From Streptomyces sp. SCSIO 30461 (GTDB taxonomy: Bacteria; Actinomycetota; Actinomycetes; Streptomycetales; Streptomycetaceae), in contig NZ_CP146101.1 of the NCBI RefSeq assembly GCF_037023745.1, positions 4,518,001 through 4,582,000 of the forward strand: a stretch of DNA of 64,000 nt, in the 5' to 3' direction. The position numbers and the translations under genes are program-made. Positions 51,286 through 62,100 of this stretch are shown here, piece by piece; position 1 is the first letter of the stretch; the number at the start of each line of letters is the position of its first letter. The notes below the pieces were generated by a model. It did not search any database, was not told the origin of the DNA, and worked only from the letters and a program-made list of their open reading frames with translations.

Positions 51286-54200
51286 GACGGATCCTCCCGC
51301 CCTGCGCAGCGCAGGGCCCGCGACAGCAGGGCGGAGACCTCCTTGAGCGGCTCCGAACGCATCATCTCCAAATGGTCGCAGCCCACCAGGCGGGTGTGGA
51401 CGTTCCCGGTGACGAAACGCTGCCAGTCGTCCGCTGTCGGCGCTCCCGCCGGCCGTCCCTCGGTCGCGGTCAGATGGAGTACGTCCCCGACGAAGCGGCC
51501 CGGCGGCGCGGCCTCCACCAGGGCCGCCACAGCCTCCGCCGCACACGAGACCTCCGTGACGTCCCGAGGGTCCAGCCGCACATGCGGGCCGGCCTCCCGA
51601 CGCAGCAGGTCGGCGATCTCCCGCGCGGTCGGGCCCCGCGTCCCATCGGCGACGGCCGGGTACGAGTCCAGCAGCGCGAGCAGCGCCGTCGGTTCACCGC
51701 ACTGCTGCAACCGGCACGCCATTGCGTGGGCGATGTTCCCGCCCAGCGACCAGCCGAGAAGGTGGTAGGGGCCGTGCGGCTGTATCGCCCGGATCCGGGC
51801 GACGTATTCATCGATCAGCTCGGTGAAGCCCTTCGCCCGGCGACCCCTTCCGTGCCCGGCGGTGGATACCTGGATGGCGTGCACCGGCCGGTCGTCGCAC
51901 ACCGCCGCCAGACCCGCGTAGCTCCAGCCGAGTCCCGTGACGGGATGCACGCAGAACAGGGGAGCGCTCTCCCCCGCCGCTCGAAGCGTCAGCACGGGCT
52001 TGAGCGCGTCGACGGGGGCGGAAGGAGCCGATCCCACCGCGGCCGTCACTGCGGCGAGGCCGGCCGCGGTGGGCGCATCGAACAGAACCCTGATGGGCAG
52101 TTCGGCCCCCAGCAGCGCCGCGACCCGGCCCATGAGCCGGGTGGCCAGCAGCGAGTCGCCGCCCAGTTCGAAGAAGCCGTCGTCGAGTCCCACACCGTCC
52201 ACGCCCAGCACTTCGCCGAACAGGTCGCAGAGGGTTCGCTCCCAGGGCGTCGCGGCGAGCTGAGGACGCCGTGACACCAGCGTGCCTCGGCGCGGTGCGG
52301 GAAGCGCACGCCGGTCCCGCTTGCCGTTGGCCGTGGCCGGCAACGACTCCAGGGAGACGTACGCCGCGGGCACCAGGTGGGCGGGCAGCGCGGCTTCCAT
52401 GAATCCGCGCAGGTCGGCCGCGGCGACCTGCGCTCCCGAGTGCGGAACCACGTAGGCCACGAGGAGCCTGAGTCCCGGTTCGTCCTCACGCACAACGACG
52501 AGGGCCTGCGCAAGGGCGGGGTGAGCCGCGAGGACCGCCTCGACCTCCCCGAGCTCGATGCGGAATCCGCGCAGTTTCACCTGGTCGTCCCCGCGTCCGC
52601 GGAACTCCAGGCTCCCGTCGTCACGCCAGCGCACCAGGTCCCCTGAGCGGTACATGCGGATGCCCTCGCCGAAGGGGCACGCCACGAACCGCTCGGAGGT
52701 CGGCCCGGCCGCCGTGTATCCGCGTGCGAGTGCGGCCCCCGCGATGTACAGCTCGCCGGTCACGCCCGGCGGGACAGGTCGCAACCGCCGGTCGAGCACG
52801 TAGGCACGTACGTTGTCGAGCGGCCTGCCGATCACGGGTGTCGGTGCGGCCGTCATACGTACGGTGAGGGCTTCCACGGTGCACTCGGTCGGACCGTAGA
52901 AATTGTGGCCGCTGACGGCGGGCTCAGCCTGGATCCGCTGCCACAGCGCGTCGGGCACGGCCTCACCGCCCAGTACGAGGGTGGCGGGGGTGGACTCCGG
53001 TGTGGCGAGCAGCCCGTGGGCGAGCAGTTCGAGCGCGTACGTGGGCGTGGTGTCGAGGAGGTCGACACGGTGGCGTCCGATGTACGACACGAGGGCAGCG
53101 GGGTCGCGCCGGGTCGGCTCGTCCAGCAGATGCAGTCGGTGACCGGCGAACAGCGCGAGCAGTCCCGTCCAGGAGGCGTCGAAGGCGAGGGGTGCTGTGT
53201 TGGCCACCCGTGCCGCTGCCAGGCCCGTCGCGCGCACATGACCGGCGAACAGCCCGGTCCGGTGGCTGTGGAACAGGTTCGTGAGGGAACGGTGTTCGAC
53301 CACCACGCCCTTGGGGGCGCCGGTCGATCCCGAGGTGTGCAGCACGTAGGCGGAATGGGTGGGCAGCAAGGGCACGGCCCTGTCCCGCTGGGTCGGGTCG
53401 TCCGTCCGCGCCGCGCCCTTCCCGTCCGTCCCCGTTCCGCACGGGCTCCCCGTCGCCTCATCGACCTCGACCGGCACCACTCGCGGTGCGGTCGTACCGA
53501 GCCGCGCGTACACGGTCTTCGTGGTGATCAGCGCCCGGGCCCGTGCGGTGTCGATGATCCGTGCGACGCGCACGGCCGGATCGCCTGCATCGACCGGCAG
53601 ACAGGCGGCACCCGACTTCAGCACGGCCAGGACGGCGACGACGGAGGCGACCGACCGGTCCAACAGCACCCCGACACGGTCTTCGGGACCGATGCCCTGG
53701 GCGAGAAGGGTCCAGGCGAGCCGGTTCGCCCGGGTGTTCAGCTCGACGAAGGAGAGGTGCTCCTCGCCGTGCACCAAGGCGGTCTCATCGGGGCGGGTAC
53801 GCGCCTCGTCCTCGAAGTACCCGTGCACGGGCCGCCGGTCGGTGTAAGCGGTGGTCCCGCCACTCCATTCTCGGACGACGCGCTCGCACTCATCGCCGAC
53901 CGGGACGCCGACCGAGGACGGAGGCACGTCGAGGCCACCGGAGGCGGCGAAGTCGTCCAGGATCCGCGCCAGCCAGCCCGCGACCCGTTCCGCGAAGGCG
54001 CGGTCGAAGACGTCCTCGCGGTAGTCGACCCGGAACCGCAGCCCCTTGCCAGGGGTGCAGAGCAGCGACAACGGGTAGTGCGTGGCGTCGAATCCCCCTG
54101 ACCCGACGAGTAGCGCTCCGCCGAATCCGACGGCGCCCTCGCCTACGGGGTAGTTCTCGAAGGCGGTCGTGGTGTCGAAGAGCGTGGCCGATCCGCTGAT

Positions 54201-55208
54201 GCGCTGGATCTCACCGAGGCCGACATGGTGGGCGTCCAGAAGGTCGATCTGCTCCTCCTGAACGCGCCGCAGCAGCCCGCCGAGGGTCTCGCCGCCCCGT
54301 AAGGCCACCCGTACCGGAAGGGTGTTGATGAACAGGCCGACCATGCCTTCCACGCCGTCGACCGGAGCGTCGCGCCCCGACACCGTCGTACCGAAGACGA
54401 GGTCGTCTCGGCCGGTGAGCCGCCGCAACACCAGTGCCCAGGCCACCTGCACCAGGGTGCTCAGAGTCGCGCCGTGGCGATGAGCCTGCTCCTCGAGGGC
54501 TCGGGTCACGTCCTCCGGCAGTGCGCGGCCGACGGTCGCGGGCGGAGCGGCGGCTCCGCGGCTCACGGCCGGAGCCACCAATGTCGGCCCGTCGAGGTCC
54601 GCCAGGGCGTCCGCCCAGGCGCTCCTCGCATCCGTGAAGTCCTCTTCCGCCAACCAGTCGAGGAAGTCCCGGTAAGGGGGTGCGGGGTCCGGCTCGGTGT
54701 CGACCGGGCTTCGGTGGAGGGCGAACAGTTCCTCCACGAGCAGCGCGGTCGACCATCCGTCCAGGATGATGTGGTGGTTCGTCATCGCCAGTCGCCAGCA
54801 CGTGTCCGAGACCCGGACGAGCAGAAATCTGATCAGCGGCGGGCGGGCCAGGTCGAACCCGCGCAGGCGCTCCTCGATCAGCAGAGCGGCGACGTCGCTC
54901 TTTCTGCCGTCCACGGACCGCCAGGGTGCCTCGGTCGGCGGCGCGATGAACTGGACCGGGTCACCCGCTTCGCCGAGCCGGAATCCGGCCCGCAGACCGT
55001 CGTGGCGGAGCAGCAGCGTGTCGCAGGCGCGGCGCAACTCCGAAACGTCGAGCTCCCCCTCGAAGTCGAGCGTGAGCTGGGTGATGTAGACGTCCGGGTC
55101 GTCACTCCGGCAGGAATCGAACTTGGCGTGGAAGAAGAAACCCATCTGAAGCGGAGCGAGCGAATACCCCGCGACGCGATGCGACTCTGTCCATTCGTCC
55201 CCCGCCAT
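51282..55208 (-). CDS. single-module nonribosomal peptide synthetase, C-A-PCP-TE
   Basis: The 1308-residue enzyme has a condensation domain (about 1-430; [10 protein letters not shown] at about 145), an adenylation domain (about 450-960; [40 protein letters not shown]), a carrier domain (about 1000-1070; [17 protein letters not shown]) and a thioesterase (about 1090-1300; [14 protein letters not shown] and a late GCDHLEMM). It should join one activated amino acid to an acyl or aminoacyl donor and release the product. Eye alignment to GrsA gives pocket residues D-A-T-D-V-G-F-V-E-K, which I cannot match to a known substrate. ATG 55208 follows GAGGGG. No MbtH, phosphopantetheinyl transferase or transporter gene is adjacent; a phosphatase gene is coupled to its stop. 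Confidence 0.93.
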   Translation of the reverse strand: MAGDEWTESHRVAGYSLAPLQMGFFFHAKFDSCRSDDPDVYITQLTLDFEGELDVSELRRACDTLLLRHDGLRAGFRLGEAGDPVQFIAPPTEAPWRSVDGRKSDVAALLIEERLRGFDLARPPLIRFLLVRVSDTCWRLAMTNHHIILDGWSTALLVEELFALHRSPVDTEPDPAPPYRDFLDWLAEEDFTDARSAWADALADLDGPTLVAPAVSRGAAAPPATVGRALPEDVTRALEEQAHRHGATLSTLVQVAWALVLRRLTGRDDLVFGTTVSGRDAPVDGVEGMVGLFINTLPVRVALRGGETLGGLLRRVQEEQIDLLDAHHVGLGEIQRISGSATLFDTTTAFENYPVGEGAVGFGGALLVGSGGFDATHYPLSLLCTPGKGLRFRVDYREDVFDRAFAERVAGWLARILDDFAASGGLDVPPSSVGVPVGDECERVVREWSGGTTAYTDRRPVHGYFEDEARTRPDETALVHGEEHLSFVELNTRANRLAWTLLAQGIGPEDRVGVLLDRSVASVVAVLAVLKSGAACLPVDAGDPAVRVARIIDTARARALITTKTVYARLGTTAPRVVPVEVDEATGSPCGTGTDGKGAARTDDPTQRDRAVPLLPTHSAYVLHTSGSTGAPKGVVVEHRSLTNLFHSHRTGLFAGHVRATGLAAARVANTAPLAFDASWTGLLALFAGHRLHLLDEPTRRDPAALVSYIGRHRVDLLDTTPTYALELLAHGLLATPESTPATLVLGGEAVPDALWQRIQAEPAVSGHNFYGPTECTVEALTVRMTAAPTPVIGRPLDNVRAYVLDRRLRPVPPGVTGELYIAGAALARGYTAAGPTSERFVACPFGEGIRMYRSGDLVRWRDDGSLEFRGRGDDQVKLRGFRIELGEVEAVLAAHPALAQALVVVREDEPGLRLLVAYVVPHSGAQVAAADLRGFMEAALPAHLVPAAYVSLESLPATANGKRDRRALPAPRRGTLVSRRPQLAATPWERTLCDLFGEVLGVDGVGLDDGFFELGGDSLLATRLMGRVAALLGAELPIRVLFDAPTAAGLAAVTAAVGSAPSAPVDALKPVLTLRAAGESAPLFCVHPVTGLGWSYAGLAAVCDDRPVHAIQVSTAGHGRGRRAKGFTELIDEYVARIRAIQPHGPYHLLGWSLGGNIAHAMACRLQQCGEPTALLALLDSYPAVADGTRGPTAREIADLLRREAGPHVRLDPRDVTEVSCAAEAVAALVEAAPPGRFVGDVLHLTATEGRPAGAPTADDWQRFVTGNVHTRLVGCDHLEMMRSEPLKEVSALLSRALRCAGREDPS

Positions 55209-55450
55209 ACCGGCCCGATCCCCTCGACTCCACCGCATCACCGCCCGACTTCGCGCGTGGAAATCCCCGTTCCCCTCCGCGCGGGCAAGGCACCCTCTCA
55301 TTCGAGCAGCGGCCTTTCAAGGGCGGACCGATCCTGCCCGGTCTCCGGCGGACTCGTTCCGTGGTCTCCTCCTTCGATCCGGTCCCGGACACGGAGCGGA
55401 CTCACCATGTCCCGGGCGAGCACCGGGCGCCGAGGCGCGAGCATGGACGT

Positions 55451-55873
55451 ATGGCTGACACCTTCACCACACGGACCATCGACGTGACCACCGGCTCCCG
55501 GGAGACCGTCCACGACCTGACCGCCGCCTGCGAGTCCTTCCTGCGGGACGTGGCCGCCGGGCGGGACGGGCTCCTCAACGTCTTCACGCCGCATGCGACC
55601 GCGGGCCTGGCGATCATCGAGACCGGCGCGGGCAGTGACCACGACCTGCTGTCCGCCCTCCACCAGCTCCTCCCGGCCGACGACCGCTGGCAGCATCGGC
55701 ACGGCTCCCCCGGGCACGGCCGTGACCATGTGCTCCCGGCCATCGTCCCGCCCCACGTCACACTCCCGGTCATCGACGGCATCCTGGAGCTGGGTACCTG
55801 GCAGTCCGTCGTCCTCGTGGATACGAATCGGGACAACCCGGAGCGTCAGGTCCGACTGTCGTTTCTCGGATAG
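55451..55873 (+). CDS. YjbQ/UPF0047 family protein
   Basis: The 140-residue protein matches the YjbQ family: TTRTIDVTTGSRETVHDLTA, LLNVFTPHATAGLAIIETGA, DDRWQHRHGSPGHGRDHVLP, WQSVVLVDTNRDNPERQVRL. Conserved His and Asp residues bind a metal; some members show weak thiamine phosphate synthase activity. ATG 55451 was chosen because similarity begins there. It is divergent from the NRPS and ends at a small terminator. Confidence 0.93.
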   Translation: MADTFTTRTIDVTTGSRETVHDLTAACESFLRDVAAGRDGLLNVFTPHATAGLAIIETGAGSDHDLLSALHQLLPADDRWQHRHGSPGHGRDHVLPAIVPPHVTLPVIDGILELGTWQSVVLVDTNRDNPERQVRLSFLG

Positions 55874-55892
55874 CCCTGCTGCGGTCAGGGCT
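55872..55892 (+). terminator. terminator after YjbQ gene
   Basis: AGCCCTG and CAGGGCT pair around CTGCGGT immediately at the stop codon. The rest of the 300 bases to 56174 shows no gene. Confidence 0.5.
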
Positions 55893-56173
55893 GTGGGAGG
55901 CCATGGCCGGGTCGGAGCCGGCGGTATGGCCCGCAGGTCGCCACAGCCCTTCGGAGGGGTACCCAGGGCCACGCCCAGGACGGGCTCGTGGTCCGGTACC
56001 CGTCGGCGACGGACAGGACCGGACCGGCCGCGGGCACGTGGCCGGGCGCCGTGCCCGCGGAGTTGCCGGAGACGCAAACGGATGTGCGAATGTCAGTCGC
56101 GCGTGATAGTCACTACCTCCACGAGGGAGTGATCGTTTGCCTCCCCGTGCGAGATACCAAGGGGTGGGGGACA

Positions 56174-57151
56174 GTGGCATTGCTCCGTGACAGGGGGCTC
56201 AACCTGGGACGATGGACCGGTCGGCCCGGGGCGCGGCTGGAGAAGGGTTCCGGGCGTCCGGACGTGGCACGGGTGCGCCAGGCTGCCGCCGCAGCGGACT
56301 GGACCGCCGTGCGGGGCCTGTTGGAGGCGCGACCGGAGAGCCAGGACCGTACGGGGCTCTTGTGGGCCGTCGGCGACACGTCCGGCGTCGAGCGGTGGAT
56401 CGGCGACGTGCTGAAGACGGAGCCCGAGTCGGCGCTGGCGCTGACCGTCGCGGGCATCCGTTACGTCAGCTGGGGCTGGGAGGCCCGGACCTCGGCACTC
56501 GCGAAGAACGTCTCGCGTGAGCAGTTCGAAGTCTTCCACTCCCGGCTGCGCCAGGCCGAGGAGTGGCTGTACCGGGCTGCCGAGCTCGAACCGGGCTGGA
56601 CCTCGCCCTGGTACGTCCTCCAGGTCACCGGCCGTGGCCTGCAGGTCGGGCAGGCCACGGCGCGCCGCCGGTTCGATGCGGCCGTGCGCCGGGACCCTCA
56701 CCACCTGGGGGCGCACACGCAACAGTTGCAGCAGATCTGCGAGAAGTGGGGCGGGTCGCACGAGGAGATGCACGCGTTCGCCCGCGAGTCGGTGTTCAAG
56801 GCTCCTGGCGGCACGCCGCTCGGCCAGCTGGTGCCGGACGCGCACATCGAGGAGTGGCTGTCGCTCGACTCGGGCCCTGACGCCACCTACATGCGCCGGC
56901 GCGAGGTGGTGGAGTCACTGAGGCAGGCGGCGGACCACTCGTACCGGCATCCGGACTTCGTACACGAGGGTTCCTGGCTGGGGCTGCTGAACAGCTTCGC
57001 GATGGCGTTCTCACTGGCCGGGGACCGGGCCTGCGCGCGGGAGTGCTTCCAGGCCACGCAGGGGCGCGTCACGGAGTCCCCGTGGGAGTACCTGAACGGC
57101 TCCGATCCCGTCGCGGCCTACCGCAAGCACCGCTCGGCCGCCGGGCGCTGA
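56174..57151 (+). CDS. DUF4034-type helical repeat protein
   Basis: The 325-residue protein is all-helical with TPR-like packing: DWTAVRGLLEARPESQDR, LKTEPESALALTVAGIRYV, EEWLYRAAELEPGWTSPWYV, VRRDPHHLGAHTQQLQQICE, KWGGSHEEMHAFARESVFKA. It resembles DUF4034 proteins of actinobacteria; function is not known. I chose GTG 56174 after GGGGGACA; ATG 56090 would add 28 residues without a good site. It lies upstream of and co-directional with the Hsp90-TPR pair (115 bases between), so it may be in the same unit. Confidence 0.75.
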   Translation: MALLRDRGLNLGRWTGRPGARLEKGSGRPDVARVRQAAAAADWTAVRGLLEARPESQDRTGLLWAVGDTSGVERWIGDVLKTEPESALALTVAGIRYVSWGWEARTSALAKNVSREQFEVFHSRLRQAEEWLYRAAELEPGWTSPWYVLQVTGRGLQVGQATARRRFDAAVRRDPHHLGAHTQQLQQICEKWGGSHEEMHAFARESVFKAPGGTPLGQLVPDAHIEEWLSLDSGPDATYMRRREVVESLRQAADHSYRHPDFVHEGSWLGLLNSFAMAFSLAGDRACARECFQATQGRVTESPWEYLNGSDPVAAYRKHRSAAGR

Positions 57152-57266
57152 CCCGCAAGGCGTGCAAGCCGAGACGAGCCCCGCACCCTCCCCTGCTCCC
57201 CTCTTTGCCCGACTTCCCGTCCGTGCCGCTCGCCGGCGCGGACGCACCAGTGAAGGATTCCGTCCG

Positions 57267-59129
57267 GTGTCCCCTTCCGAGACCGCCCACACGTTCCAGG
57301 TCGACCTGCGCGGTCTGGTCGACCTGCTCTCCCACCACCTCTACTCGAGCCCCCGCGTCTATCTGCGCGAGCTGCTGCAGAACGCCGTGGACGCGATCAC
57401 GGCCCGTCAGGCCATCGCCCCTGACGCACCCGGCGCGATCACCGTACGCACCGGTGACACGCTCACCGTCACTGACACCGGTATCGGGCTGACCGAGGCC
57501 GACGTCCACCGCTTCCTCGCCACCATCGGTCGCAGCTCCAAGCGGACCGCCGAAGGCGCCTTGGACGGTGTCGGACTGGAGTCCGCCCGCGGCGAGTTCA
57601 TCGGCCAGTTCGGCATCGGTCTGCTTGCGTGCTTCGTCGTCGCCGACGAGATCACCGTGCTCAGCCGGTCAGCCGCCGACCCAGCGGCGCCCGCGGTCGA
57701 GTGGCGCGGCCACTCCGACGGCCGGTACACGATCCGTACGCTGCCGTCCTCGGCCGTGCCTGAGCCCGGCACCACCGTGCGGCTCGTCCCCCGGGCCGAC
57801 AACGCCGAGTGGACGAGTCCGCAGCGGGTCGTCGATCTGGCCCGGCACTACGGCAGCCTGCTGCGACACGAGGTCACTGTCGTGGACTCGCACGGCGAGA
57901 AGGTGCGGATCAACGACACGCCGCCGTGGGAGCAGACCCACCGCTCCCCACTCGCGCGCCGCGAGGCCATGACCGCCTACTGCCGCGACCGGTTCGACTT
58001 CACCCCGCTCGACACCATCGAGCTGGACCTTCCGGCGGCAGGGCTGCGCGGTGTCGCGTATGTGCTGCCGACGGCCGTGAGTCCGGCGCAGCGCGCCGGT
58101 CACCGGGTGCACCTGAAGGGCATGCTGCTCACCGATCAGGCGCCCGAACTGCTGCCGGACTGGGCGTTCTTCGTGCGCTGCGTGGTCGACACCACGAGCC
58201 TGCGACCGACGGCCTCGCGCGAGTCGCTGTACGAGGACGGCACGCTGTCCGCCGTACGGGACACCTTGGGCGACCGGATCCGGGACTGGCTCACGGGGCT
58301 CGCGGCCAGCGACCCGGCGCTGCTGCACCGGTTCATCGATACCCACCACCTCGCGGTGAAGGCGCTGGCGCGCTACGACGACGAGCTGCTGCGGGTGGTG
58401 CTGCCGTGGCTGCCGTTCGAGACCACCGACGGCAACGTCACGCTGGAGGAGTTCGCACGCACGCACTCGGCGCTGCTGGTCACCCGCAGTGTGGAGGAGT
58501 TCCGGCAGGTCGCCCCGATCGCCGCGGCGGCCGGCCTGGGCGTGGTCAACGGCGGCTACACCTACGACCGCGATCTCGTTCACCGGCTGCCGGAGATCCG
58601 TCCCGGCACCTCCGTGAGCGATCTCGACCCGGCCACGGTCACCGCCCATCTGGACGCGGTGGACCCGACGGCCGAACTGCGAGCGGCGGCGTTCCTGCTC
58701 GTCGCCCGGGAGACGATCGGCACCCACGACTGCGATGTCGTGCTGCGCGACTTCCAGCCGGTGACCGCCCCGGCACTGCTGCTCGACAACCGGGAGGCAC
58801 GCCACGAGCGGACCCGGTCGAGCCTCGCCGCCGAGAGCGACGGTCTGTGGGCCGACATCCTGGGCTCTCTGCGGCACGAGACGCCGCGCGCCCAGCTGGT
58901 CCTGAACCACCTCAACCCGCTGGTGCGCCAAGCGATCACGATCGCCGAGCGCGGTCTGGCCGTCACCACAGCCGAGGCGCTGTACGGGCAGGCCCTGCTG
59001 CTCAGCCGCCGCCCGCTGAAGGCGAGCGAGAGCGCCCTGCTGAACCGGGCCTTCATCGGCCTGCTCACCCACGCCATGCACAACCCCGGCACGGACGCGG
59101 ACGGCTCCGGGCCCCGGAAGGACATCTGA
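57267..59129 (+). CDS. Hsp90-family ATPase (short actinobacterial type)
   Basis: The 620-residue protein has the GHKL ATP site of Hsp90: YLRELLQNAVDAI with catalytic Glu and metal Asn, TVTDTGIGLTEADVHRFLAT, GEFIGQFGIGLLACFVVADE (lid and G2) and, in the middle domain, SLRPTASRESLYEDGTL with the Arg that contacts ATP. The C-terminal dimerisation region is only loosely like HtpG and ends GPRKDI, with no MEEVD. It should be an ATP-dependent chaperone. GTG 57267 follows AAGGATTCCGTCCG. Its stop overlaps the start of the TPR gene (TGATG), implying stoichiometric production of a partner. Confidence 0.9.
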   Translation: MSPSETAHTFQVDLRGLVDLLSHHLYSSPRVYLRELLQNAVDAITARQAIAPDAPGAITVRTGDTLTVTDTGIGLTEADVHRFLATIGRSSKRTAEGALDGVGLESARGEFIGQFGIGLLACFVVADEITVLSRSAADPAAPAVEWRGHSDGRYTIRTLPSSAVPEPGTTVRLVPRADNAEWTSPQRVVDLARHYGSLLRHEVTVVDSHGEKVRINDTPPWEQTHRSPLARREAMTAYCRDRFDFTPLDTIELDLPAAGLRGVAYVLPTAVSPAQRAGHRVHLKGMLLTDQAPELLPDWAFFVRCVVDTTSLRPTASRESLYEDGTLSAVRDTLGDRIRDWLTGLAASDPALLHRFIDTHHLAVKALARYDDELLRVVLPWLPFETTDGNVTLEEFARTHSALLVTRSVEEFRQVAPIAAAAGLGVVNGGYTYDRDLVHRLPEIRPGTSVSDLDPATVTAHLDAVDPTAELRAAAFLLVARETIGTHDCDVVLRDFQPVTAPALLLDNREARHERTRSSLAAESDGLWADILGSLRHETPRAQLVLNHLNPLVRQAITIAERGLAVTTAEALYGQALLLSRRPLKASESALLNRAFIGLLTHAMHNPGTDADGSGPRKDI

Positions 59130-62100
59130 TGCTGGACACCCCCGAGGCCGTGGTCGAGGCGCTACGTGAGAACCACGACCGCCCGCACGGTCCGCAGCGC
59201 ACCGTGACAGCCGAAGAACTCGTGGAGGCGGCAGGACAGTTCGAGAAGCCGGACGTCCTGGTCACCGCTCTGCTGGAGCTCATGACGGCGTACGAGTTCA
59301 CTGGCGAGAACCGCAAGTCGCCGGTCGTCTTCGGTCGGCTGCTGAAGCTGTGGGACGAGTCTCCGGAGGAATTCAGCGAGTGGGAGGCACACCAGGTCTA
59401 CTGGCGGTTCAAGTGGGTGGCTACCTCGCTGCTCGACGTGCCCGAGGTGTCGCTGGCCTCCATCCGCGGCTGGACCGACGAGGCCCGGCGCCGGTACGAG
59501 GAAGCCGGGCACGGCATGCAGCCCGTGGCGGCGATGCGCTACCACGTCGCGGCCCACACGGGCACGGGGGTCGCCGACGCGTACGACCTGTGGGTCACCC
59601 GACCGCGCACCGAGCTGAGCGACTGCGACGCGTGCGAGACCCGGCACCTCGCCACGCACCAGTTGAACGGGGGCGACGACGCCGGGGCACTCGACACACT
59701 TCGGCCGGTCCTCGACGAGGGGATCGGCTGCACCGAGGAACCGCAGATGAGCCAGGCGCTGGCACTCGGGGCGCTACTGCGCTCCGGCCGGCTCGACGAG
59801 GCCCGCTCGCACCACCTGACCGGCTACCGCAGGGTCCGCGGCAACACCGGCATGCAGACCTGGGTCGGCCGGCATCTGGAGTTCTGCGTGCTGTCCCGCA
59901 ACGAGGGTCGCGGCCTGGAGATACTCGCCGAGAACCGGCCGCTGTTCGAGGCGACCGGCGCTCCGCTGGCCCATCTGGACTTCCTGACCGGCGTCGAGCT
60001 GCTGCTTGCCCGGATCGTCGAGGACGGGCATGCCGACACGGTCGTCGCGGGCCCGCCGGGACGGAGCTGGGCGGCGGACGAACTGCTCACGCACGTCCGC
60101 ACCGAGGCGGACCGGCTGACGGCGGCGTTCGACACCCGCAACGGCACGACGGCGGTCGGGGACCGTCGCCGGGAGCGTCTGTCGCAGCGTCCGCTCCTCG
60201 ACGCGCCGCTGCCGCTCGGTCTGAGGACGCCGGTCGCCCGCCCGACTGCGACTGCGACTGCGACTGCGACTGCGACTGCGACGACGGCCCCCGCCACCGT
60301 CGCGGTTCCCGAGGACTTCGTGGCCCTGGTGCGCGAGGCACGGCGGATGGCGAGCGCGGGCCACCCCGGCGACACCCGGCTGTGGACCCGGATCGCCGAG
60401 CGCCTGGCCGACGGCAGCGCGGTGCACGACGAGGTGCTCGGCCCGCAGGAGCTGCTGCGCGCCGAGCTCGCCGAGCAGCAGGCGGCTGAGCTGACGATGG
60501 CGGACCGCGACGACGAGGCCGCCGCGGAGGCGCGCCGGGCCGCGGAGCTGTACGAGCGGCTCGGCATGCCGTGGCAGGCGCTGTCCACGCGGGCCCGGGC
60601 CGTCGCCTGGTCGAGCACGTCGACCGCCGGGCCGGCAGGAGAAGCCGAGCGGCTGGACTCCGACGGGATCCGGGACGCCCTCGACGAACTCCTCCACGAG
60701 GCCGAACGGCTCTGCACCGAGGTCCCGTTCACGGGCGAAGCCCTCGGGGCGGCGGAGGCTGCGGCCTGCGACGACCTGGGGCAGGAGCGCAAGCTGGCGT
60801 ACCTCACGGTGCACTACGCGCGCACATACGCGGCCTATCGGGAGCTGGGCCGCGGCGGTCCGGAGGCCTCCCCGTGCGCCGTCGAGCGCTTCGAGGGGTG
60901 CGTCCGGGCCCTGCACACCGAGGCGGAGCGGCTGTCCGTCCTTCACCAGGTCGCCAACGCCCGGCAGTTCGCCGCTGACGTGGCCGCCCGCAGCGGCGAC
61001 CTCGTGCGTGCCGAGGAGGGGCTGCGCGCCGCGCTGAAGGACCTGGACGCCGCCGGCCGGCCGTGGCGCGGTTCGCGTCCGCGTGCCCTGCTCGCCCAGA
61101 TCCTGATGGCACAGGAGCGACCGCAGGAAGCGGTGGAGCTGCTCCACCAGGCGATCGCGGACGCGGTGCGGTACGACGACGCGGACTTCCCCGTGGCGCC
61201 GACGTACGCGCTGCTCGGCCACGCGGTCTCGCACTCTGGCGACCACGCGGGTGCGGTGCGCCACCTGTCGGAGGCGGCCGCGCGGTTCGACCAGTCCGGA
61301 ATGTCGGAGGACGCGGCGGACGTGCGGCTGCAACTGGTCGACGTCCTGATGCGGACGGGCCGGCAGGCCGACGCGGTCGCGGTCCTGGAGTCGCTGGTCG
61401 GCGAGGAAGCGGTGGCCGCGCTCGACGGGCGGATGGTCGCCCAGGCTCGGCTCATGCTGGCGCGCGGGCTGCGGGAACTGGAGGAGTTCCTGCCGTCGGC
61501 CGAGGAGTTCCTGCGATTGGCGGATGCCGTCTCCGGCTGGGAGGACGATGCCCCCATCCAGACCATGGTGACCGCTGAGACGGCCATCGCGCTGGCTCTG
61601 GCGGACCGCTGGGATGTGGCGGACACGGCGTACGAGCGGGCCCTGTCGGCGCACGCACAGGCACCGAACCCGTCCCTGATCATGCACATGATGTGCGAGT
61701 TCGCGCGTCTGGTCATGAACGCGCAGGACTCGGACGGCCTGGAGACGGCGCTGAAGCATCTCGCAGGGGCGGACGCGTTGGCGGCATCCGTGCCGGAGGG
61801 CACGGAGGGCTTCGTGCCCTGGTTCGAGCAGGGCACCGTGCACTACCGCCGGGGCCGTGTCCTGGCGGACGCGGAGCGGTTCGAGGAGGCCCTGGCCGAG
61901 ATGGAGGCCGCCATCGCCGCCCACGAACAGGGCGGCGATGAGGGCGAGTCGGCGCGTGCCGAGGCGGTCCGGATCGCCGCGCTGATCGAGGGCGGCGCGC
62001 TGTGCCGGCTCAAGGAGGCCATCGCCCGGCTGACGACGGCGGCGGCACGCTGCCGGAAGGCAGGCCTCCCGGAGGCGGCGCAGATCCTCGGCTCGCTGCG

